Source: Saccharospirillum sp035704555 (GTDB lineage: Bacteria > Pseudomonadota > Gammaproteobacteria > Pseudomonadales > Natronospirillaceae). Taken from it: a stretch of 10,533 nucleotides of DNA. Numbering within the stretch: the stretch's first letter is position 1; the number at the start of each line of letters is the position of its first letter. Position numbers and translations under genes: made by a program. Positions 1 to 6,134 of this stretch are shown here, piece after piece. The notes below the pieces were generated by a model. The model worked only from the letters and a program-made list of their open reading frames with translations, was not told the DNA's origin and did no database searches. The stretch is from contig DASSWT010000041.1 in assembly GCA_035704555.1 (NCBI GenBank), positions 1-10,533 on the forward strand, read 5' to 3'.

Positions 1-918
1 GATCCGTCCGGCGTTAAGAACTTCCAGATCAAGCAAGAATGGGCCGATCGCGTTGAAGCCATGACCGACGGCCGGGTTTCCATCGAAATCATGCCGGTGG
101 GCAGCGTGGTCAGCCACACTGAAACGCTCGATGCGATTGAAGCTGGCATTCTGGATGGTCACATTTCCGTTACCGAATACTTCTCTGGCAAAGACCCGGC
201 TTTTGGCCTGATCGGCAACACCGTGGGCGCCTGGTCAAACCCGGATCAGTTGATCAGCTACATCTATTACGGTGGCGGCTATGAGCTGATGAACGAACTT
301 TACGAGCCGTATGGCGTAAAATTTGTTGGCGGCGGTGCTACGGGTCTTGAAGCCTTTGTATCCAGCGTGCCGCTGGACGGCGTAGCGGACCTGGAAGGCC
401 TGAAACTGCGTGCACCCGAAGGCCTGGTACAGTCGGTCTTTGCCGCAGCCGGTGCTTCTCCGGTTAACTTGCCAGGCTCCGAAGTGTTCACCGGGCTGAG
501 CAAGGGCGTGATCGACGCAGCGGATTACACTGTGTTCTCAACCAACCACGCGGCAGGCATGCACGAAGTTGCGCCACACCCGGTCTACCCGGGCTTTCAC
601 TCCCTGCCATTGCTGGAAGTGGTTATGAACCTCGACGAATGGAATGAATTGCCCGCCGACATTCAGGCCATTCTCACCACCTCAGCGCGTGACTTTGCCT
701 ATGACATCAGCACCCAACTGGCGATGGCCGATGTTGATGCCGTAAAAGAAGCCCGTGCGAACCCGGACATCACGATCCACAACTGGTCGGACGAAGAGCG
801 CATGAAGTTCCGTGGTATCGCCCGCACCCAGTGGGAAGAATACGCCGAGCAATCACCCAATGCACAGAAGGTGTATGAATCGGTAACGGCTTACCTGGAA
901 TCCCAGGGTCTGCTGTAA
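1..918 (+). CDS. dctP: TRAP transporter substrate-binding protein, DctP family (5' end outside window)
   Basis: This is the periplasmic binding protein of a tripartite ATP-independent periplasmic (TRAP) transporter, which captures an organic acid and delivers it to the DctQM membrane unit. The frame is open from base 1, so the apparent ATG at 61 is internal. 305 residues are visible; the signal peptide and first strand lie upstream. The segment reading YIYYGGGYELMNELY followed by YGVKFVGGG is typical of DctP proteins of the keto-acid/sugar-acid type. The conserved LEGLKLRAPEG motif holds the arginine (visible residue 137) that in this family binds the substrate carboxylate. The later SKGVIDAADYTVF region is also family-typical. 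dctQ, dctM and gluconokinase follow on the same strand, so gluconate or a related aldonate is the likely substrate. That is inferred from context, not read from the binding site. Confidence 0.95.
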   Translation, partial: DPSGVKNFQIKQEWADRVEAMTDGRVSIEIMPVGSVVSHTETLDAIEAGILDGHISVTEYFSGKDPAFGLIGNTVGAWSNPDQLISYIYYGGGYELMNELYEPYGVKFVGGGATGLEAFVSSVPLDGVADLEGLKLRAPEGLVQSVFAAAGASPVNLPGSEVFTGLSKGVIDAADYTVFSTNHAAGMHEVAPHPVYPGFHSLPLLEVVMNLDEWNELPADIQAILTTSARDFAYDISTQLAMADVDAVKEARANPDITIHNWSDEERMKFRGIARTQWEEYAEQSPNAQKVYESVTAYLESQGLL

Positions 919-931
919 CCTGACCTGTTAA

Positions 932-968
932 TCCGACGTTAATCGGAGCCCGGGGATTTGCCCCGGGC
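932..968 (+). promoter_or_regulatory. Two tandem intercistronic hairpins between dctP and dctQ
   Basis: The first inverted repeat is TCCGA (932-936) with TCGGA (943-947), loop 6 nt. The second is stronger: GCCCGGGG (948-955) with CCCCGGGC (961-968), a perfect 8-bp GC stem with a 5-nt loop. No U-tract follows, so it is not a classical intrinsic terminator. The 3' arm ends 2 nt before the GGAG ribosome-binding site of dctQ (971-974). Such hairpins after a binding-protein gene are known in other transport operons to protect the upstream mRNA or damp downstream expression. That role here is inferred. Confidence 0.6.
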
Positions 969-981
969 CTGGAGTCTCGCC

Positions 982-1542
982 ATGTCCGATACCCCTGAAA
1001 CCCTCCATATTCCCGAAGCTGAACGCGACGAAGATCTCGCCAGTAATGCGCTGGACCGCGGCATCGTCTGGCTGGGCTCTAAGCTCAGTATCCTATTCGC
1101 GGTGGTAGCCATTGTCTCGACTTACGAGATCGTCATGCGCTACGTTTTCGACGACCCCACAACCTGGGTTCACGAAACCGCAACCTTCATCGGTGCCTCC
1201 CTGTTTATTTTTGGCGGCCTCTACGCCTTCGCCACCGACAAACATGTTCGCGTGGTATTGATTTACGATTCCGTTTCCGAGCGTGCCCAATGCTGGTTGC
1301 GCATTCTGCACCATCTGCTCGGGCTCGGTTTTTCCGGAATGATGCTTTACGCCGGCTGGACCATGGCACACAAGGCTGTTTTTACCCCCTGGGGCGCTCT
1401 TCGCCTGGAAACCAGTGGCTCCGCCTGGAACCCGGCGTTCCCGGCCTATCTGAAAGTATTCATCCTGGTCGCCTTCGCGGTACTGACACTGCAACTGGTG
1501 TTGCATCTTATTCGTGACCTGCGCCAGCTGAGGAATGTCTGA
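982..1542 (+). CDS. dctQ: TRAP transporter small permease subunit, DctQ family
   Basis: This is the small integral membrane subunit of the TRAP transporter, which pairs with DctM in the inner membrane and is needed for docking of the binding protein. The product is 186 residues with four predicted membrane helices, near residues 34-55, 65-84, 107-129 and 156-177. A hydrophilic N-terminal tail precedes them. The motif EIVMRYVFDDPTTWVHE at the end of helix 1 is the usual DctQ signature, and the segment FATDKHVRVVLIYD after helix 2 is also typical. I chose ATG at 982 because GGAG (971-974) lies 7 nt upstream. A longer reading from TTG at 958 would start inside the loop of the upstream hairpin and is unlikely. 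The stop overlaps the ATG of dctM by one base, which suggests translational coupling. Confidence 0.93.
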   Translation: MSDTPETLHIPEAERDEDLASNALDRGIVWLGSKLSILFAVVAIVSTYEIVMRYVFDDPTTWVHETATFIGASLFIFGGLYAFATDKHVRVVLIYDSVSERAQCWLRILHHLLGLGFSGMMLYAGWTMAHKAVFTPWGALRLETSGSAWNPAFPAYLKVFILVAFAVLTLQLVLHLIRDLRQLRNV

Positions 1543-2858
1543 TGTTTGAATTGTCTTCCATCGGCATAGGCTACGGCAGCCTGCTGATGCTCTCTTTAAT
1601 GATCCTGCTGTTGCTCACCGGCATGCAGCTGGCGTTTGTAACTGGCTTTGTCGCCCTCATTTTTGCGCTTGGCTGGTTTGGCCCGCCGGCACTCGGCATT
1701 GTGACCAGCCGAATGTACAGTTTTATTGGCAGTTACGTTTTCCTGGCGGTACCCATGTTCGTGTTAATGGCGGCGTTGCTGGATCACTCCGGCATCGCCC
1801 GCGACCTGTTCGACGCCATGAACCGACTTGGCCGCAAGCTGCGCGGCGGTGTTGCCGTCCAGACTCTGGTCGTCGCAATGATACTGGCCTCTATGTCGGG
1901 CGTCATCGGCGGCGAAACGGTATTGCTCGGTATTCTGGCGCTGCCGCAAATGCTGCGGTTGGGGTACGACCGCAACCTGGCCATCGGAACCACTTGCGCC
2001 GGCGGTGCGCTGGGCACCATGTTGCCGCCGAGTATCGTACTGATTATTTATGGCCTGACCGCCAACGTTTCTATTGGTGATCTGTTCAAGAGTGCTTTTT
2101 TGCCCGCCTTTATTCTGGCCATGCTGTACATCGCTTATGTGTTGATTCGCGTGCGCCTAAACCCTTCGCTGGCACCGCTGCCAACTGAACAGGAAGCAGA
2201 AGATGTCCCGGCCCCGAACTTTTTTAAAGCCCTGCTATTTCCGATTCTGTCAGTGGTTACTGTGCTGGGCAGCATCTACACCGGCATCGCTTCGGTCACC
2301 GAAGCCTCGGCGCTGGGTGCGATCGGCATTGCACTGAGCACCCTAATTCGCGGCGAGTTGAACTATGACATGGTACGCAAGGCCACCATGACCACGTTGC
2401 GCACCTGCGGCATGATCATCTGGATTGGCATCGGTGCTACCGCTCTGGTCGGTGTGTATAACCTGATGGGTGGCATCGAATTCGTTCGCGACACCATCTT
2501 CGCCGTCAGCGGCGGACATGGCCTGACCACCATTTTGTTCATGATGGTCATTTTGCTGGTACTGGGTATGTTCCTCGACTGGGTAGGTGTTGCGCTGCTG
2601 ACCATGCCAATCTTTGTGCCCATCATCATCGAACTGGGCTACAGCCCGATCTGGTTTGGCGTGGTGTTCTGCATGAACATGCAGGTGTCGTTCCTCTCCC
2701 CGCCATTTGGTCCCGCGGCGTTTTATCTGAAGTCAGTCGCGCCCAAGGGCATTACCCTGGGCCAGATTTTCACCTCTCTGCTGCCCTTCATCGGCTTACA
2801 ACTGATCGCACTGGCATTGCTGATCGCCTTTCCGCAACTGGCATTGTGGTGGGAATAA
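1542..2858 (+). CDS. dctM: TRAP transporter large permease subunit, DctM family
   Basis: This is the large membrane subunit that forms the transport channel and couples solute uptake to the sodium (or proton) gradient. At 438 residues with about 11-12 hydrophobic helices it has normal family length. Recognisable DctM stretches include the YSFIGSYVFLAVPMFVLMAALLDHSGIARDLFDA region, MSGVIGGETVLLGILALPQM, and GGALGTMLPPSIVLIIYGL. The C-terminal half has the matching inverted-repeat element with FLDWVGVALLTMPIFVPI and SFLSPPFGPAAFYLKSVAP. The ATG overlaps the dctQ stop in a TGATG arrangement, with a TGAGGA ribosome-binding site at 1529-1534. gntK begins 1 nt after its stop, so both are surely co-transcribed. 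No anomaly seen. Confidence 0.95.
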   Translation: MFELSSIGIGYGSLLMLSLMILLLLTGMQLAFVTGFVALIFALGWFGPPALGIVTSRMYSFIGSYVFLAVPMFVLMAALLDHSGIARDLFDAMNRLGRKLRGGVAVQTLVVAMILASMSGVIGGETVLLGILALPQMLRLGYDRNLAIGTTCAGGALGTMLPPSIVLIIYGLTANVSIGDLFKSAFLPAFILAMLYIAYVLIRVRLNPSLAPLPTEQEAEDVPAPNFFKALLFPILSVVTVLGSIYTGIASVTEASALGAIGIALSTLIRGELNYDMVRKATMTTLRTCGMIIWIGIGATALVGVYNLMGGIEFVRDTIFAVSGGHGLTTILFMMVILLVLGMFLDWVGVALLTMPIFVPIIIELGYSPIWFGVVFCMNMQVSFLSPPFGPAAFYLKSVAPKGITLGQIFTSLLPFIGLQLIALALLIAFPQLALWWE

Positions 2859-2859
2859 C

Positions 2860-3384
2860 ATGACCGGAGACAACGGATTGCACACTGCCAACATCATCGT
2901 CATGGGTGTTTCTGGCAGCGGCAAGAGCCTGGTAGGCGCTCGGCTTGCCCGGGCGCTTGACTTGCCTTTTTTTGACGCCGACGATTTTCACAGCCCAGCC
3001 AACATAGAGAAAATGAGCAATGGAATTCCATTGTCCGATGCTGACAGAGCAGGCTGGTTGAACGATCTGGCAGCGCTGATTCAGCGCCAGCCCGGTCTGG
3101 TGCTCGCCTGCTCGGCACTGAAAAAAGACTATCGCGACCGCTTGAGACAAGCAGCACCTGATATGACGTTCCTTTACCTCAAAGGCGACATCGACACTAT
3201 CTGGTCTCGTCACTCACAACGTGAAGATCACTACTTCTCTGGAAGAAGAATGTTGGAAAGTCAGTTCGCACAGTTGGAGGCCCCTTCGGATGCCGAAGCC
3301 CTGATAATCGACATCGCCCGGTCAGCAGAGGCGGTGATTGAAGATTGTTTGAGCAAGTTACAGGCTCGGTATGAACGGCTCTAG
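2860..3384 (+). CDS. gntK: Gluconokinase (ATP:D-gluconate 6-phosphotransferase)
   Basis: Cytoplasmic kinase converting gluconate plus ATP to 6-phosphogluconate, the entry to the Entner-Doudoroff and pentose-phosphate routes. The product has 174 residues, the usual length for bacterial GntK. The P-loop GVSGSGKS is at residues 16-23. The gluconokinase-type segment FFDADDFHSPANIEKMSNGIPLSDADR is at about 38-63, where the family binds the sugar acid. ACSALKKDYRDRLR at 83-96 is a family hallmark, and the lid/SQF.QLE segment is at about 123-140. The start is ATG at 2860, one nucleotide after dctM. A weak GGGA lies upstream, so translation is probably coupled to dctM. Fusion of this kinase to a TRAP operon is the best clue to the transporter's substrate. 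A related shikimate-kinase-like fold is excluded by the gluconokinase motifs. Confidence 0.95.
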   Translation: MTGDNGLHTANIIVMGVSGSGKSLVGARLARALDLPFFDADDFHSPANIEKMSNGIPLSDADRAGWLNDLAALIQRQPGLVLACSALKKDYRDRLRQAAPDMTFLYLKGDIDTIWSRHSQREDHYFSGRRMLESQFAQLEAPSDAEALIIDIARSAEAVIEDCLSKLQARYERL

Positions 3385-3510
3385 TGGCCACACACCGACC
3401 GATAGAAAAGCAAGAATCCAACAATTTACCTCGCGTGTTGTTTTTACCGATTCGTCTGGAAAGAGCCAGCAGGTAACTCCAAACGCTGAGGTACATGGAT
3501 GTAACTCACA

Positions 3511-3529
3511 AAAAGGCAGGACGCCTTTT
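3511..3529 (-). terminator. Hairpin terminator between convergent gntK and gntR
   Basis: AAAAGGC (3511-3517) pairs perfectly with GCCTTTT (3523-3529) around a 5-nt loop. Read on the minus strand it is followed by a short T-run (to 3510), 11 bases after the gntR stop, so it most likely ends gntR. Read on the plus strand the T-run is only four bases, so it could also slow transcripts leaving gntK. The stem is short and partly AT, so strength is moderate. The rest of the 155-bp convergent gap (3385-3539) holds no gene that I can support. Confidence 0.6.
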
Positions 3530-3539
3530 CACTATCTTA

Positions 3540-4535
3540 TTAGATGGTTCCGCCAGCTTCGATTCGGTACCCAAGATCAATGATTGATTCATCAACCGGC
3601 CGGCCCCGGATTCGGCTCATCAATTCATATGCAGCTCTCTCGCCTACGGCCTCCCGAGGGGTTATTACACTGGCAAGGCAAGGTGACATAACCTGACCGA
3701 CGTCATGTCCGTGAAAGCCGGCTATAGCCATCTGCTCAGGTACTTTTACTCCACGCTTCATGCATTCAAAATAGGCGCCCACGGCAACATCGTCGTTGGT
3801 GCAAAATATGCCGTCCGTTTCCGGGTGCTCCTCCAGCACACTGGCCATGAGACTGGCACCGACACTATAAGAGGACCGGGACGTAATGCGCAGTGTATGC
3901 GGTTTCAGACCATGTTCAGCCATTGCACGCTGGTAACCTTCCTGTCGTTGCAATGTCCGGGCATCAAGCCGAACGGCCAGATACAAAACATGTTGACGAC
4001 CACGTCGGATCATTTCACTGACCATATCATAGGAGGCTGCGACATTATCGAAGCCAACCGCCTGCTGAAAGGGGCGTGTTCGCGAATCCATAATCTCAAC
4101 AGCCGGAATACCTGCCGTCTCGAGCATACGCATGGTGCGTTGTGTATGCTGACTTTCCGACAATATCACCCCGTCAACGTTGTAGGACAGCAACGAGGCA
4201 AGACTGCGCTCTTCGATTTCAATGCTATACCCATAATGGGACATCATCAGGTGGTAGCCAGACGGTTCTGTGACCTTTTCAATTCCCTTGATCACATCAG
4301 CAAACACCTGATTGGTTAATGACGGTAACAATACACCAATGGCTCGGCTGGTAGATCTTGAGAGCATATCCGGCCCACGATTGGGGATATATCCCAACTC
4401 TTCTGCTGTCGCAAAAATGCGTTTTCGCAGGTTTTCCGAAACCGTATCCGGAGTACGCAGACAGCGGCTTACCGTCATTTTGGTAGCGCCGACCCGGTCA
4501 GCAATATCCTGTAATGTTGGTCGTCTATGCTTCAC
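3540..4535 (-). CDS. gntR: LacI-family transcriptional regulator of gluconate utilisation, GntR type
   Basis: DNA-binding repressor that in E. coli senses gluconate and controls the gluconate genes. The sequence is very close to E. coli GntR as I remember it: N-terminal helix-turn-helix LQDIADRVGATKMTVSRCLR at residues 8-27, then LGYIPNR and the SRAIGVLLPSLTNQVFADV linker into the periplasmic-binding-protein-like effector domain. FCTNDDVAVGAYFEC and AIAGFHGHDVGQVM in the C-terminal half match too. I set the start at GTG 4535 (MKHRRPTLQ...), which gives 331 residues, the length of E. coli GntR. An ATG at 4682 is possible in frame, but it overlaps the response-regulator gene and adds 49 non-conserved residues. 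The Shine-Dalgarno is weak. A poor promoter candidate lies at 4569-4574 (TATCAT) with TTCATC at 4591-4596. It faces dctPQM-gntK, its likely target, whose promoter lies outside the window. No clear GntR operator was found here. Confidence 0.92.
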   Translation of the reverse strand: MKHRRPTLQDIADRVGATKMTVSRCLRTPDTVSENLRKRIFATAEELGYIPNRGPDMLSRSTSRAIGVLLPSLTNQVFADVIKGIEKVTEPSGYHLMMSHYGYSIEIEERSLASLLSYNVDGVILSESQHTQRTMRMLETAGIPAVEIMDSRTRPFQQAVGFDNVAASYDMVSEMIRRGRQHVLYLAVRLDARTLQRQEGYQRAMAEHGLKPHTLRITSRSSYSVGASLMASVLEEHPETDGIFCTNDDVAVGAYFECMKRGVKVPEQMAIAGFHGHDVGQVMSPCLASVITPREAVGERAAYELMSRIRGRPVDESIIDLGYRIEAGGTI

Positions 4536-4662
4536 AAAATCAGTTAATCCATACCAGTAATAACCAATATGATACACGGAATCGAGACCGGATGAACGCT
4601 GTAACCAGGATTGCTCTCGCCATCCGGCCAGCCCCCAGCAAGCGGGTTGCCATGAAACGCCT

Positions 4663-5268
4663 CTAATACAGAATGAAACCAAGTTGACGGGCTTTCAGCA
4701 CTGCCTGGGTGCGATTATCGCACTTGAACAACCCCAGAATGTCAGAGACGTATTCCCGAACCGTTGTGGGTGCAATATTGAGCTTCGCAGCGATTTCCTT
4801 GTTGGGCAGCCCTTGTGCCAGTAGTTCGAGGGTATCGATCTGGCGCGGTGACAGCGCCACGACCTCGGCGTTGTCTCGCCCGCTAATGATCACAACCTCG
4901 CCCTCCATGACATCTCTGAGCGCACTGATCATGACTTTCTTCGAGCTGGTTTTGGCGATAAAGCCGTCGGCCCCGAGCTGAAGCATCTGCTGAATACTGG
5001 CCTGATAATCGACCGTCGAGATGACCACCAGTGGCAAGGCCGGATAACTGGACTTGACCTGCTTCAGGCCATCCAGCCCGCTGGTGCCTGGTATGTGTAT
5101 GTCGAACAAGACCAGGGCGATATCCTGCTGTTCCTCCAGCAAGGTTAAGGTTGTGGGAAAGTCGCCTGATTCAATTACCTGAACACCGGGAAACGCCTCT
5201 TGCAACAACAGCGACAGAGCATCCCGGTACAGCTCATGATCTTCGGTAATCAGTATCTTGACGGTCAT
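4663..5268 (-). CDS. Two-component response regulator, NarL/LuxR family
   Basis: 201-residue transcription factor with an N-terminal receiver domain and a C-terminal LuxR-type helix-turn-helix. Receiver residues are intact: acidic pair E9/D10, phospho-acceptor D56 in LVLFDIHIPG, S84/T85 and K106. The DNA-binding domain spans about residues 137-195 (LSPRQIDTLELLAQGLPNKEIAAKLNIAPTTVREYVSDIL). The gene follows the sensor kinase by 59 nt on the same strand and is its obvious partner. gntR starts 127 nt further on, so read-through into gntR is possible. The regulon is unknown; proximity hints at the gluconate genes but does not prove it. The regulator is complete even though its kinase partner is interrupted. 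Confidence 0.93.
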   Translation of the reverse strand: MTVKILITEDHELYRDALSLLLQEAFPGVQVIESGDFPTTLTLLEEQQDIALVLFDIHIPGTSGLDGLKQVKSSYPALPLVVISTVDYQASIQQMLQLGADGFIAKTSSKKVMISALRDVMEGEVVIISGRDNAEVVALSPRQIDTLELLAQGLPNKEIAAKLNIAPTTVREYVSDILGLFKCDNRTQAVLKARQLGFILY

Positions 5269-5327
5269 ACGCTCGACTCATTTTCGTAGTTTTTCTAACG
5301 TAGCAAGATGGCATTCAGAGCCAACCG

Positions 5328-6104
5328 TTACAGCGCAGTTACTGGCTGAGCCATCTGGGGTTGCCTGCTTCTTGCTGCAAAATTCAGCAGCGCACGCAAC
5401 TGGGATGGCAGCACCGGTGTGGGCAAGGCGATCCAGTCTTTGGGCAGTGATACCGGTGAATCGCAAACACAGGCAGCGACAAAATCAGGTGACAGACTCG
5501 CTGTTTTCTCTGACAACAAGGCCAGATCTTCCTGGTCGGGGTATTCGCACAGCATAATATCCACCGGTATCCTGGAATGAAGCATTTCCTCGACTGAATT
5601 GTAAATCAACACCGTGCAATTCCATTTCTTCAACCGGTCCCACAAGGAGTCTCTGAGCCTGAGGTTGCCGATCAGGAGGGCTACCACCGGTTTATTCACT
5701 GGCGAAAGTGATGTCTCAGTTCTTCTTTGAGGAGCAGCCTCAGACTGCGGGACCCGGAACGAAAAACAGCTGCCCTCGCCCGGTACCGACGCCAGCGAAA
5801 CCGGATGGTCCAGCAAGTGGGCAATATGCCTGACAATAGACAGACCAATGCCGGAACCGCTGGTGTGCTTTGCAACAGTACCCGAGCGGTGATAAATATC
5901 GAAAATCGACTCCTGATCGTCTTGTGCTATGCCACGGCCGGTGTCGGTTACCTGAATAACAACGGTCTTCCCTTGCGACTGACAGCTAACCTGAACCCTG
6001 CCATTGTCGGTGTACTTAATGGCATTGGAGATCAGATTGCGGAGCATACGCTCCAATAATACCGGGTCACTGATCACACTGAGAGATTGCGATTCGAAAC
6101 ACAA
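5328..6104 (-). CDS. C-terminal part of the sensor kinase: HATPase_c and degenerate receiver domain
   Basis: This part carries a complete-looking ATP-binding domain: N-box LRNLISNAIKYTDN, DTGRGIA, FDIYHRSG and GSGIGLSIV. A C-terminal domain laid out like a receiver follows (VVALLIGNLRLRDSLWDRLKKWNCTVL...). In that domain the acidic pair is replaced by G-N, the phospho-acceptor position reads LCEYPD (Glu), and the conserved Lys before Pro reads TP. It therefore should not be phosphorylated. No good restart exists: TTG at 6104 has GGAG directly against it, and ATG at 6047 has GGAG only 3 nt away and would cut into the ATPase domain. This piece may not be made on its own. The response regulator begins 59 nt after its stop. 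Confidence 0.7.
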   Translation of the reverse strand: MCFESQSLSVISDPVLLERMLRNLISNAIKYTDNGRVQVSCQSQGKTVVIQVTDTGRGIAQDDQESIFDIYHRSGTVAKHTSGSGIGLSIVRHIAHLLDHPVSLASVPGEGSCFSFRVPQSEAAPQRRTETSLSPVNKPVVALLIGNLRLRDSLWDRLKKWNCTVLIYNSVEEMLHSRIPVDIMLCEYPDQEDLALLSEKTASLSPDFVAACVCDSPVSLPKDWIALPTPVLPSQLRALLNFAARSRQPQMAQPVTAL

Positions 6105-6134
6105 CTCCAGGCGCTTGGCCAGTGCCAGAATGTG

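Noticed and set aside
958..981. TTG start for dctQ
   Set aside because: It lies in the loop of a strong hairpin without a ribosome-binding site, whereas ATG at 982 has GGAG 7 nt upstream.
3419..3445. CAACA / TGTTG repeat followed by TTTTT as a gntK terminator
   Set aside because: The stem is only 5 bp with a 12-nt loop, too weak to call. The hairpin at 3511-3529 is a better candidate.
3492..3503. TACAT-GG-ATGTA palindrome as a GntR operator
   Set aside because: It sits between two convergent gene ends, not at a promoter, and lacks the GntR operator pattern I recall from E. coli.
4536..4682. N-terminal extension of gntR to an ATG at 4682
   Set aside because: It overlaps the response-regulator gene and adds 49 residues with no family match. 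GTG at 4535 gives the standard 331-residue GntR.
6039..6104. Independent start for the ATPase fragment (TTG 6104 or ATG 6047)
   Set aside because: The Shine-Dalgarno spacing is 0 and 3 nt, and the ATG would truncate the ATPase domain. The same-frame continuity supports one original gene instead.
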